In this document: in pieces, positions 1 through 9,993 of the stretch
How positions within the stretch are numbered: position 1 is the first letter of the stretch
Layout: each line of letters begins with the position of its first letter
From: Euborellia annulipes
Lineage: Eukaryota > Arthropoda > Insecta > Dermaptera > Anisolabididae
DNA: 64,000 bases
Reading direction: 5' to 3'
Assembly (NCBI GenBank): GCA_023213315.1
Contig: JAKCPI010014905.1
Location: 80,855-144,854, forward strand
The notes under the pieces: generated by a model
What the model saw: only the letters and a program-made list of their open reading frames with translations
Told to the model about the DNA's origin: nothing
The model's database searches: none
Program-made: the position numbers and the translations under genes

Positions 1-1640
1 CATTTTTATTATATTTTAAAGTTGATGGTTTTTCTTTTTGAAATGTTATTTTTCAAAAGCAGGTAAAAACAAGCAACATTTGTTCTCTCTCTTCCTGCTG
101 TCTTTCTTCTTTGCTTGTCAGATCTATTTTTAGGTTGATCATATTTTTTCTTTTCCTCCACACTCCTCTCCAGCTTTGTGACTTCATAAGACTTTTCCCC
201 TTTGCCGACTTACTCATTTCAACTCTTTCTTATGACGGCTCAAATTACGTCAAAGAATTTCCAAAATTTTACCAACCATCGTTTTTTTGTCGTTCATCGA
301 TTTGATTAGAGGTCTGGTGAATAAGCGAGAAGGGGAAATAACTTTCTTTGAGCATTTGTGAGGTAGTTTTGAATCAGAAAGCTCACCTGCAACAGCTGTT
401 TTCTCTAAATAACCGTCTAGCCAGGTGATAGTAGCTCTTTGAATAGCTCCCTCCCCCCACATTCACCATAAACAGGCAGAGCCATGCCATTAATACCAAG
501 TCAGATCATCAAGAATTCATTGGATGTTTTTGTCGATTAGGACTGTTAAAAACTTTTCATTGCCTGTTATATTTTTTTTTCTTGGCAACCAGTGAAAGAA
601 CATTGCCAATCGTTCAAGTAACCTACTTTCCATATTCCTGGACTTATCCCATCAATTTTTTAAAAGGCAAATGAGGAGTTTAAGTTTGAACTTTGGAAAG
701 GAACCAATAACAAAGTTTGAGAATACGTTAAATAAATAAATGATGTAAACAACTATTTTAACTGATAATTTTTTTAAAGAAATTAATTTTTTCACACATA
801 TGCCTATGATAAAAGGCTATTGTTTATCTTTGATAAAATATTTTCTAAAACAATTTCATAAGTCCAAGACTCCATTATTTCTATTATTATTTAGAGTATT
901 AATCACAATTTAAAATTGTCTATTTACTGAGATTTAACGAGGTCAAAGTCTTTGAAATTTTTATTTCTCTTATTATTTTATTGATTTACTCTGAACAATC
1001 TCACCTCTACTTTTATTGTAGACCTTGACTAAAATTCTTGATTATGATTTTCCTCTATTAAATTTGTTTCTTAACCACTGTGCATTTCAACACTTCACGC
1101 TAAAAAAATGTAAAAAAAAAATTTATTTTATTATTTACGCGACTCATCATCTAGTAATTATTTTAATCTTTTTACTTTATTTTTATATAATCGTCATTGA
1201 GCTTAAAGTTATCAATATAAATATTATTTAATCTTAAAATTCTTAGATGATAATTTTAGTAAAAACAAAACTCTTAATAATAGTAAAAAAAATTGCAATA
1301 AATTTTCTCTAATTTTGTTATCAATCTATTTTTAGAATTGCGAACATTAGACTTCTAGTATTTTTGAGAATCTTATATAAACGGTGGCCAGATGTTTATT
1401 TAATGAAATTCGATCATTATTCGAAAAAAATATATACCCAATTTATTTATATTTTTCTTAAACTGAGTGAAATCATCTTCAATTTTTTAAGATGTTGATT
1501 GTTGTCAGATTTAATTCTTTTCTAATTATTTTCTAAGAATAGAAAAACGAAAAGATGGGTGGGGGTGGGGGTGGTGAATTGATTTTTCGATCAATATCTT
1601 GACAATGTTCATTTCCTGACGGCAAGTTGAAGGGGGGGGG
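1..1640. other. AT-rich upstream flank, no firm gene
   Basis: AT-rich sequence with no recognisable protein homology. The only coding-like signal is a short minus-strand candidate exon at 386-462, listed separately. A G-rich run begins at about 1,555 and leads into the promoter-like block. Confidence 0.5.
386..462 (-). CDS. Candidate first coding exon of an unidentified minus-strand gene
   Basis: Reading the minus strand from an ATG at 462, 25 codons (beginning MWGEGAIQRATITWLDGY) run into GCAG followed by GTGAGC, a near-perfect splice donor. Base composition is clearly less AT-rich than the surroundings and the peptide is not low-complexity. I do not recognise the family. If real, the rest of the gene lies beyond the left edge, and the gene would be divergent from the KDM3 promoter about 1.2 kb away. 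It could equally be chance. Confidence 0.25.
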
Positions 1641-1645
1641 GGGGG
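1554..1645 (+). repeat. G-rich tract with G-quadruplex potential
   Basis: Position 1,557 onward reads GGG-T-GGGGG-T-GGGGG-T-GG, and an uninterrupted run of about 14 G lies at 1,632-1,645. Both sit just upstream of the CCAAT boxes of the likely KDM3 promoter. The G-quadruplex reading is inference from the pattern. Confidence 0.5.
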
Positions 1646-1765
1646 TTGTCGTCATTGGTTGGTCGCCCCTCCGCCAATCAGCGTGCGAGAATCCAGCGCC
1701 CTGCGCCCTAGCTCACTGCACTCTACAGTCAGTTGCTTTAGAGTTGTCGTAATAACAAGTTCATA
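1646..1765 (+). promoter_or_regulatory. Likely KDM3 core promoter: CCAAT boxes, Inr and DPE
   Basis: A GC-rich island carries an inverted CCAAT box (ATTGG, 1,654-1,658) and a direct one (CCAAT, 1,674-1,678). These precede TCAGTT at 1,729-1,734, a match to the arthropod initiator TCAKTY with +1 at the A at 1,731. AGTTC starts at exactly +28 (1,758), matching the downstream promoter element RGWYV at its required spacing. There is no TATA box. The first CCAAT box upstream of the start is about 55 bp away, a usual NF-Y distance. Assigning the promoter to KDM3 is inference, from strand and from the absence of any nearer gene. Confidence 0.55.
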
Positions 1766-1835
1766 TATATAAATGTGTTGTCAACGTTTTCCTTCAAGTT
1801 GTCCTTAAACGTTTTGTCTTGGCTGTGATTAACAG
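1731..1835 (+). other. Probable noncoding exon 1 (5' UTR)
   Basis: From the Inr at 1,731 the sequence runs to AACAG followed by GTATTA, a good donor after 1,835. It holds a 12-codon upstream ORF (1,773-1,808). Spliced to 13,800, it would place the KDM3 start codon 15 nt into exon 2. A transcript read is needed to confirm the join. Confidence 0.4.
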
Positions 1836-1899
1836 GTATTATTACACACCAAATATATAAACAAACACTTGTTAGTAGTATTGTGCGTTGTTTTTTTTT

Positions 1900-2010
1900 T
1901 TGGTCGATGCCAGGCAGCCTTGTGTCTGGCTATCGATCCCGAAGGAGCTACGTGCCCACAGCTCAAGCTATGATGCCCGCCAAGGTCGCATGCCCTCCAT
2001 CGATCCACAC
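1900..2010 (+). other. GC-richer block with hairpin
   Basis: This roughly 110-bp block has about half G+C inside very AT-rich DNA. TCGATGCCAG and CTGGCTATCGA can pair across a 12-nt loop. An open frame continues through the block but matches nothing I know, so it may be regulatory or an old insertion. Confidence 0.3.
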
Positions 2011-2257
2011 TTTCTCATTATATTATAATTCTATCTGGTTATTAACCTCCCCCTCCTACCTTAAATTTTTTGTTTGTTTGTGAAAGCCCAAGTGAAAGAA
2101 TTTGGTAAATTAAGTCGCTAAGGCGCCATGTGAACCCGTTGACCTACATAGCAGAAAACATTTAATTTAAACCCTTCCTATCACTTCTATTTAAACAATA
2201 ATCTCAATATATATCCCATCTGTAAGTTATTTATCATAATCACATTATTTTTAATTA

Positions 2258-2816
2258 ATGTCTGTTTCGGCACCTAAGGCCATTTAGACCCCCTCAGTGG
2301 CGCAACCAGGATTTGCTCCTGGGGGGGGGAGGGGCTGATCTCAAATATTTTTCTGTGAAAAAATTTTTTTTTTCGCAGAACCGAAGTTTTTTTTTGCCTT
2401 GCGGGGAAATTTTTTCCATTTTTCCAGTCCGTAAAAATATTTTACCTTTTTTTTAGAGACGCTAAATTTTTGCCGCCCCGTGGAACCAAATTTTTCCCCA
2501 TGTGCCACCCGCGGAACCAAATTTTTTTTCCATGCACCGCCCGCGGAACATTTCCTCTTTTGCGGAACCGAAATGATTATATTTTTTATTTATTTTTTCT
2601 TTTCTATTTGTAATATATATATTTTGATTTTTTTTTATCTCCTGGGGGTGGGGGGGTTAAAACCCTAACCCCCCCCTGGTTGCGCCTATGGACCCCCTCT
2701 CTATAACCAATCCAATTGAAATAAATTGTCGCATGAGGCGGGATGTGAACTCGCGACCTTTAGTACAAATGACAAGCACGTTTACCACTACACCAAGGCC
2801 CGAGGGCTTTTCATAA
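2258..2816 (-). mobile_element. tRNA-headed SINE (family A), split by a hAT insertion
   Basis: On the minus strand a tRNA-like head (around 2,816-2,740; B-box region GCGAGTTCACATCCCG) is followed by a body with AATTTATTTCAATTG and a tail with GGCCTTAGGTGCCGAAAC. The copy is interrupted at 2,295-2,690 by the hAT-like element below. The tail resumes at 2,294. Confidence 0.65.
2295..2690. mobile_element. hAT-like MITE with 8-bp target duplication
   Basis: Terminal repeats CAGTGGCGCAACCAGG and (reversed) CATAGGCGCAACCAGG bound 396 bp. The sequence GACCCCCT flanks both sides (2,287-2,294 and 2,691-2,698), the 8-bp duplication typical of hAT elements. The interior has degenerate repeats of GCGGAACCAAATTTTT at 2,400-2,570. 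There is no transposase. A right end of the same type, ending CTGGTTGCACCACTG, is at about 32,860-32,895. Confidence 0.8.
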
Positions 2817-3013
2817 TCATATTTTAGAACTATATTTTATCAAAACAATTGAAATTAGCCTGTTATTTATTTTTCTACTATACTTTTTTATAAAATATGC
2901 ATGTCTCAATTATTTAGAAGTAGTAGATTTATTATTTATATTTTAAAATAATATCTTTGTTTCTTGGAATTTTTTTAAGGCTGAATCTTTTTTTTATTTA
3001 TTTATTTGTCTTT

Positions 3014-3216
3014 TTTCGGCAACTGAGTCTATTTTAGTACGGCTGGAAGGGGCAAATAAATAAAAAAAAAGTCTATTTTAGACCCCGTATCTATTTATTC
3101 CAATTTTTTAGTAGCCAATTAAATTGAAATATATTGTCGCATGAGACGGGCTCAGAGCTCGCGACACTTGGTACAGAAGGACAGCACGCTAACCCCTACA
3201 CCAAGGCCCGAGGGTT
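3014..3216 (-). mobile_element. tRNA-headed SINE (family A)
   Basis: Minus-strand copy: head at 3,216-3,140 (CTTGGTGTAGGGGTTAGCG), the CCCGTCTCATGCGAC junction, and the AATTTATTT body. The tail is damaged near 3,040-3,075. Confidence 0.65.
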
Positions 3217-3224
3217 AATTTTTT

Positions 3225-3368
3225 TTAACACACACTTTTTTCTCATTCACACTCACATATTCACACAGTCTTTTAGGCAACTCAGGCCATATAAGACTTT
3301 ATACGATAACCGCGATCCTTGGTACAGAAGACCAGCACGCTAACCCCTACACCAAGGTCCGAGGATCT
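3225..3368 (-). mobile_element. tRNA-headed SINE, internally deleted
   Basis: Minus-strand head (CTTGGTGTAGGGGTTAGCG at about 3,355-3,337) is joined to the 3' tail with GCCTGAGTTGCC and GTGTGAATGAG, the same tail as the intact copy at 4,029. Most of the middle is missing. Confidence 0.65.
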
Positions 3369-4028
3369 AAATCTATTTATCTACTATTTATTAAGTGATT
3401 ATTGTGTGAGACATTTAAATGAACTCAGATCAGATGCCGAAAAAAACTTGAAAAATAATTATTGATTTTTGTCTGATTATTTTCTAGAAAAAAGAAAGGG
3501 TGGGGGGTGGTCAATTGATTTTTCGTCCTCAAAATGATTTCACAATATTTCAAAGATTCTATAACCTGCTTATCAATATCATAACTGTGAAAAACATTTA
3601 TAAATTCACTACTCTATCAAAACAAAGATTAAATAAATATCTTAGCTAGTTAATTGGAAAAATAAAATACTGTTATTTTTTTTTTAAACAATTTTTTTCA
3701 TTCTGAAATGTGTTATTTTTCTAAAACCTTTTTAACTTGAGAGAGGGAGAGGGAGAGATACCCCTGTCAACCTTCTTCAACCAAGGTCATTGAAAAAAAA
3801 AATACACAAAGAAATAAATACCTTCGAGGAACAAATAAGTTTCTTGATCCCAGATTCAAGAAAAATAAATAATAGTACCATTGATGAAAATGTATAATAA
3901 ATAAATTAGCTTAATTGATTTTAAACAATTTTTTTTTTTTTGTTTTGTTTTTGTTGGTGGGCCAACTAATTCATTTAAGTTGCAAAAATATTTCCATTTT
4001 TATTTTTTAATAATCAACTTTCATTTTA

Positions 4029-4276
4029 GCCCAAGGGGCTTGGAGTAGTTGGTAGCGTGCCTACCTTCTATACCGAACGTCTCGGGTTCGGACCCCAGGC
4101 AGTCCGATAATTTTATTTAAGGCATTTGGATACCAAATGACTTAAATAAAAATGCCTGGACCCCCCAATTGATATATTAAACATACTGATTATCGTAAAA
4201 AGTCTTAAATGGCCTCAGTTGCCGAAAAGACTGTGTGAATGTGAGTGTGAATGAGAAAAAAGTGTGAATGTTTTTT

Positions 4277-4306
<30 letters not shown>
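4029..4306 (+). mobile_element. Intact tRNA-derived SINE with 13-bp target duplication
   Basis: The head has an A-box-like segment (AGTAGTTGGTAGCGTGC) and a B box (GGTTCGGACCCC). A body and a GTGTGAATG-rich tail end in about 26 A. AACTTTCATTTTA occurs on both sides (4,016-4,028 and 4,307-4,319), a 13-bp target-site duplication that shows LINE-type insertion. This is the reference copy for the family in this window. Confidence 0.85.
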
Positions 4307-4308
<2 letters not shown>

Positions 4309-5164
4309 CTTTCATTTTAAACAACTCTTATAAAAATTAATGATAAAACCATTATAAAAAAATAAATGGGTCCATCTATCTTTTAAAAACAATTTGAAAT
4401 TAAACGGAATTTTATTTTGATTAAATATTAAAGTTGATTAAAACTTGTTTTTACTATTAAATTTCCAAATAATCATTGTATACAATTTTTTAATAAATAA
4501 ATAAAAAAATGGATCTAATTTAAAAAAAAAAAAAAAATTGTATTCAATAAAATGTATTTCAATAAAGTTTTTATGCGAAAATGATAGCACGCGTTATAAT
4601 ACATTTTCATTATTTTGTCACTATCCACCCATATCTTTTATTTTTGAATTTTTTTCTCTAGTTGACAAAAACAAATTCTCTTCTTTATTAATGAACAAAA
4701 ATATTAGCCAACATGATTTTTTTTAACGTCATCAAAATACCGCTATAATTGCTATATAAACGTTCGATTTTTTTTTTATTACAAATTATAGGTTTGTTCA
4801 TAAATGACGGGACCATTTGGTGAACGAATTTTAAAATTATAATTTTCTTTTTTTTTGTTTAAAATTTTCTTAGCCCTTTTTTTATTTGAATAATAACCCC
4901 TTTTTTTCAATGACCCTTGGGGCTTTTAAATTCCCTTTCTTTATAACCATCCATTTTAGAATTTTTTTTTACATAATAAAAAAATACCTTTATTTTAAAT
5001 AGTCCTATAAGATTTTATCTTCAATTAAGAAAGATTTCTTTTAGTGATAATATAATTAGCATAAATCGTATATATAACGGTTTTTGTTTGCGTTCTTCTT
5101 CTAATTGGTAAATAATTCATTCACTCATATGATACAAAAATGAATAACAGGCTAATTTTTTCCA

Positions 5165-5290
5165 CGTGTCTTATTTCAGTGGTAGAGCACCCGCTCTTGT
5201 ACTAGAGGTTTGGAGTTCGTTTCTCAACCCAATCAACACAAACTATTTTAATTGATCAATTGAAATAAATAGGCATGGTCATAAATGCCT
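5165..5290 (+). mobile_element. tRNA-headed SINE (family B)
   Basis: TTTCAGTGGTAGAGCACCCG is a clear tRNA D-arm/A-box stretch, followed by GGAGTTCGTTTCTC at the B-box place and an AATTGAAATAAAT body. The anticodon arm differs from family A. A related copy is at 61,722. Confidence 0.6.
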
Positions 5291-5319
5291 AACACCTTGA
5301 ACAAAATTTAAAACAATTT

Positions 5320-6060
5320 TCAGGGCAAAATAAGAATATACATTTTAAAGAGGATCTAAAAAATAACTGATTTATGAATTTTAATCAAAATCTTTAGAAC
5401 CAATTTTAAGAAAAAAAAAAAAAAAAACGACAAAGTACATCAGTAAAGTGTACTTTAAACAAATTTCTCGAAAAATTTTACTGATATATTTTTTAAAGAG
5501 AATGTAAAAATAATTGATTTTTGAATTTTAATCAAAATTGTTTGAGCCGATTAAACAAAAAAAAAAAAAAAAAAAAAAAAAAAACGACAAAGTACTTCAG
5601 TAAAGTACTAGTATTTTTTGGCCGATTTTGTCCAAAAGTTTATTTTGTTCCGGGAGGGTACCCAACTTAAATATAAAATTTCAATCCCGTAGCTCAGACC
5701 AATTTGCGGGATCCACTTTTTTGGGATCCTAAAACATGTACAGATAGAGTCAATATTAAGTCCCACCCTTGCATTTTCCACTTGTGATTATTTCATTGTT
5801 TTTATAAAAATAAATAAATATCTTTATTGAAAATTTTCTAGGTTTGAACCATGAAAATTTCCAATAAAGATTTTCATTTTTTTTTTTATAAAAACAATGA
5901 AATAATCACAAGTGGAAAATGCATGGATGGGACTTTTCTTTGGCATTCACTGTACAGTATTTCCATAAAAATCTCGACATGGAATTTTTGACATGATCGC
6001 AATACTTTATATATATTATATATATATAAGTAAGAGAAAGTAATTATGAATTTTTTTATT
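5320..6060 (+). mobile_element. Unclassified dispersed repeat, with two tandem subunits
   Basis: A unit with AATTTTAATCAAAATC, a poly-A-like run and CGACAAAGTAC then CAGTAAAGTACT occurs twice (from about 5,335 and 5,505). It continues into GGCCGATTTTG and a later part with TTTTTGACATGATC. The same string of motifs recurs at 52,560-52,930 and, reversed and short, at 10,710-10,790. The copy is split by the palindromic MITE at 5,741. Confidence 0.55.
5741..5952. mobile_element. Tc1-like palindromic MITE, copy 1
   Basis: A long inverted repeat flanked by TA, with an end of the CAGTGA type. Arms share AAGTCCCACCC, TGCATTTTCCACTTG and TGATTATTTCATTG in opposite orientation. The CAGTG end and TA flank are the Tc1/mariner signature. 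Copies 2 and 3 are at 30,926 and 56,945. Confidence 0.75.
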
Positions 6061-6126
6061 GTATTGACAAAAATTTATTTTCTTTTTTGTTACTTTATAT
6101 ATATATATATTTTTTTTTAATTTTAA

Positions 6127-6290
6127 GGTATTTTTAGGCATGAGAGGCTATTTAGACCCCGTCCCAATTTATTTCAATTGATTGGTATCCACAATTCAAT
6201 TGAAATAAATTTTGGGACGGGATACTAACTCTTGACCTTTGGCGCCAGAAGCGAATGCTGTACCTCTGAGCCATAGGTCTAGGGTGCAAA
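6127..6290 (-). mobile_element. tRNA-headed SINE (family B)
   Basis: The minus-strand head reads ATGGCTCAGAGGTACAGCAT, a good tRNA A box, then a weaker B-box region and the AATTTATTTCAATTG body and tail. Confidence 0.6.
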
Positions 6291-6357
6291 CAAATTTAAT
6301 TTTTTTTTTTTTTTTGATATTCATTCTTTTGTTTAGGAATTTTATGTTTTTTTTTTT

Positions 6358-6586
6358 TTTTTTAAACATTACACTTTTTCCTCATTCAACTCACATTCAT
6401 ACAAATTACACAGTCTTTTCGGCAACTTAGGCCATTTAAGACTTAAGACGATAAGTTATTTAAGAATTTATTATTATTGGGATCAGGCATTCTTATTTAA
6501 GAATAAATGGCTTAAATAAAATAATCGATGCTGGGGTCGAAGAAGTTTGGTATAGAGGTGAAACCTCTACACCAAATTTTATGTTT
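6358..6586 (-). mobile_element. SINE tail and degenerate head
   Basis: The minus strand has the family A tail (GCCGAAAAGACTGTGTAA, GTGAATG) and a degenerate head with TGGTGTAGAGG at the right edge. Confidence 0.5.
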
Positions 6587-6889
6587 TATTATTATTATTG
6601 TTTCTAAAAATTGATATTCTTAAACAATATATTAGTTAAAAAATTTATATTTCTAAAAATAGTTCTTTACTATGGCGTGGGAGAATTATACTTTAATAAA
6701 ATTTTCCAAACAATTAAATCTCTTATATCAACCTAGCCCAAAATTTCTCACTTAATTTATGTGTTATTTTAAAGTGAAATCCCATGTACATTAAATTTAA
6801 GTATTTTAAGTTTGGGTTTCATCCATAGTCAGCTCTCTTTAAGATTTTTTTTTCTTATTATTTAATAGGTAACTTTTTTTAATTCCAAA

Positions 6890-7044
6890 ATGAAAATGAA
6901 GGAAGGAGGAGAAAAAATGGATTATAACCTGCAACTGCATCCTAATTACTTTCCTTACCTTGAAAATCTCGGCTGGATTTATTTTCGTCCTGAATTGGTT
7001 CAAGGGGATCTGTTATTTGAGCCAAGTTATATTTCAAAAAAAGA
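6890..7044 (+). CDS. Candidate coding exon of unknown gene
   Basis: From ATG at 6,890, 51 codons run to AAAGAG followed by GTAACG, a strong donor after 7,044. The peptide is varied (for example NLQLHPNYFPYLENLGWIYF) and the DNA is noticeably less AT-rich than the flanks. A possible acceptor, TTTAATAG, ends at about 6,868. I recognise no family. It could be a lineage-specific exon inside the inferred KDM3 intron, or a fossil of a mobile element. Confidence 0.25.
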
Positions 7045-7635
7045 GGTAACGAATTTAACAAGGTTGGAAAATTTTATTGACAAAGAAAGGATAATAAATT
7101 TTTTGGAATTTTTATATATTTTATTAATATTTTTTTAAATGGAAAGTAAAAATAATAACAAGTTCATTTTTAACTAAACTAATTATCGGGCATCTGAGTT
7201 GCTTACTATTGATAGATTTGATATCAAGAAAAACTTTATTTTTTGTCCATTTTCTGAAATAAAAGTTTGTCCAAAATAAATAATCTATTTTCATGAGAAT
7301 ATAAAACTTGAAGGATAAAGTAAAAATAGTCGAAGTTTGAAAACTTTATTTATTTTTTTTCACTTGACTTGTTTCAAAACTTAAGAAACCTTGAATAGAA
7401 AAATTTATAACTTTCTATCTTTTGGCAATAAATAAGAAAATTTTAATAGATGACAGGAAATTTTTCACTCTAAATTTCATTTATTTATAACTTTTTTATA
7501 TAGTAGGTATAAAGCAAATAAATTTGATATTTTTTTTTTTCTTAATAAAAAGTTCTTTATTTAATGTTTCTCAATCTACAAAAATACGATTAAATTTTAT
7601 CAAAAATTGTGAATGGTTCAATTATTTCTCACTAC

Positions 7636-7930
7636 ACCTACTGCATTTCATTTAAAGGTTGCACTTGGGATGCCACATTTTTTATTCGCTCTGCAAAAAC
7701 TTTAAATATAGCTTTAGAAAGAGAGAGGCGGAGTCTTTTACTTGGAATCCCGACCATCTGGATTCCTGCCTGCACCAATGGGGGAACCTGAAGAGGGGCG
7801 TGTGAACCGAAACGGTTCCAAGGCCCCTGAGCATGGCATTTATTTTATTTTCCGCTCCCTGTGGGAATTTAACTTTGTATTAGTCGGTCAACTATGACCT
7901 TGTGCTCTCAGTTCAATCGTACTTTATTCT
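7636..7930 (+). promoter_or_regulatory. GC-richer block, possible alternative promoter
   Basis: The block holds a strong hairpin at 7,795-7,828 (GGGGC and GAACCG pairing with CGGTTC and GCCCC). It also has TGTGGGAA at about 7,860, a Su(H)/RBPJ-type site, and TCAGTTC at about 7,909, an Inr match. The next good donor is AATAAG then GTAACT near 8,071. A promoter role is inference. No known small RNA family fits the hairpin. Confidence 0.3.
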
Positions 7931-8093
7931 ACAAGTGTTACGTTTAGAGATTCGTTATATTTTAGTGATTTCTTCAGAGTTTATTAAACTCATTTATTGA
8001 TTTCTTCAACTCTAACTTAAAGAAGATATCTTTCTTTTTGGAATTATTTATACACGTTACATTGAAATAAGGTAACTTTTTTTATGAGAATTA

Positions 8094-8282
8094 AATATAC
8101 AAATTAATCACTAGGTTATTTGTTTCAAAGGTTTTATTAATTAAAAATACAAATTTCGGCAAGAAGTGATTATTACATTATAACTTTGATGATGACAAGT
8201 AATTGTCGAAATACTTATTAAGTGTTAATTTTTAATTAATAAAATCTTTGAAACAAATAACCTAGGGTTTAATTTGTATATT
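8094..8282. mobile_element. Fold-back element with hammerhead-like core, copy 1
   Basis: Inverted arms of about 55 bp share TACAAATTAA, CACTAGGTTATTTGTTTC, AAAGG and TTTTATTAATTAA. The right arm (+, 8,182-8,224) reads AACTT, TGATGA, a GACAA/TTGTC stem, GAAA, then AAGTG. That is the order of a type I hammerhead, but the C before UGAUGA is missing and one extra U precedes stem II. The left arm has a deleted copy in reverse. Confidence 0.6.
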
Positions 8283-8959
8283 TATTTATTAACTATTTTA
8301 TTTATTCTATTATTGAAGTTGTAGAAGAATGTTTATCTCAAATATCATACTTCTCATAGCTATATTTATTTTCTTGAATAGTTGGGGGTAACTTGATATT
8401 TAAGTTAAGCCATGGAATTGAATAATTTTTCCGTTGAAAAAGATGATGTCATTGATAAGAGGGTTTTATTTATTCTTTATGTTTTTAGAACATCTCCAGG
8501 TCTCTGGAGGATTTGCCTCTTGAGGGGGTATGTATTTTTTCAAGGTTTTCTCCTCCTTGGCAGTTGGGGATTTAATAGTTAAAATTATTTAACAACTTTT
8601 AATAAAAAAAATCGTAAAATCATTCCCTGAGGCAATCCCCCACCCTGTTTACTCCACTACTTTGAACTCATCCACTATTCTTTTACCCGAAATTTATTTT
8701 GATTGTTTTACAAGCTTCTTTATTAAGTTAACTATGAATATCCAGGTTTTGCACTTTAATTTGATGTTATCTATTTTCTTTTCATCACGCCATTTTTTTT
8801 CTGAAGGTGACCTCTAATCATTCTTTGAACATTCATTGACCATCTCAAAAAAAAAATATATATATTAGGAATTCTTTCTTGATGTATTTCATAAGTTTTG
8901 TTTTATTTCATTTTGATGATTAATTTGAAAGTTTTATTTTATATTTGTTGATTTGTTTG

Positions 8960-9140
8960 TTGGTTTTCTCAAGGATGTGGATGCCATCTTTAAAATCGCA
9001 TAAGGCTCTCGGCTGTTGGTTGGAAACTGAACTGGTTTTCGTTGTTTAACTAAATGACGTGAGTCATTCGAGTGGGAGTGAGCGAGTGAATGAGGAAAAT
9101 CGAGACTCCAGATTATTTCATTATGCAATGTTGTTGCATT
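8960..9140. promoter_or_regulatory. Candidate enhancer with overlapping CRE/AP-1 and C/EBP-type sites
   Basis: A less AT-rich block carries ATGACGTGAGTCAT (about 9,053-9,066), which joins a CRE-like TGACGTGA and a perfect AP-1 TGAGTCA. TTATGCAAT follows near 9,120, a C/EBP or PAR-bZIP site. No coding homology. The regulatory role is inference. Confidence 0.3.
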
Positions 9141-9659
9141 CCAAAATCAGACAATTCGTTAAAACTATTCAGGGAAAAAAATATCTTTTATCTCAACTTT
9201 TCTATTGTCATACTTTAATAACTAGTCATTAAATTAAAAGCCTGATTTATTAAGATATTTCCATTTCACGTTTCTAAAAATAGAAGTAATTAATTAGTAC
9301 CCATAATTTTATTTTCTTTTTGGTCTTTTAAAATTATTATTACAATAATTTTACATTCTCAGTCAACATATTTGGTCAAAGAGTTGTAAAATGAATTTTT
9401 ATTATATGGTTAAACACTTTTCATTTTAATGCAATAATATCTTTTTGCAAATATCCACAAAAGGACTAACTAAGCAATACTTTTAATATGCTTAATTATG
9501 AAAGAAGAATAAACGATGAAACCTCCCATTGGAAATAAATAAATTAATGTTGTTAATAACTCGAAATAGATTGTATAGAATAAAATTTATATTAATAATA
9601 TTATTTATAACAGGAAATGAAAGTTATTATAAGCAATAACAAATAATTATATTTTTATA

Positions 9660-9993
9660 AGATTTAAACTTTCGACCGTTGGTTCTCGATGAAACATTTT
9701 GTAAATTAAAAATACAAATACAAATTAAACACTAGGTTATATGTTTCAAAGGTTTTATTAATTATAAATTATTACTTTATATGTATTTCGACAATTACTT
9801 GTCATCATCATCAGAAGTGATTACATTCTAATTCATTAAAGTAGCAATATTGTACAATAATACTGCTGCCTCTGATGTATATTGTATGTTTCTACTTTTA
9901 TTTATTAAAATGTGATGCTAAGTAATTGCCGAAATACGTATTAAGTGTTAAACCTTTGAAACAAACTACCTAGTGTTTAATTTGTATATTTAA
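9660..9993. mobile_element. Fold-back element with hammerhead-like core, copy 2
   Basis: Same arms as the 8,094 element (CACTAGGTTAT, TTTCAAAGG). The minus-strand motif at 9,771-9,819 has CACTTC joined to a perfect CUGAUGA box, a stem of GACAA with UUGUC, then GAAAUAC. The + arm at 9,931-9,947 has GAAATACGTATTAAGTG with a palindromic stem III. A left flank with TTTAAACTTTCGACCGT is shared with 27,882 and 33,546. Confidence 0.6.

Noticed and set aside
4029..4110. A real tRNA gene at the SINE head
   Set aside because: A and B boxes are present, but the cloverleaf is not complete, and poly-A plus target duplications show a retroposed SINE.
5165..5230. tRNA gene from the good A-box stretch
   Set aside because: The B box is degenerate and the acceptor stem does not close; the flanks match other SINE copies.
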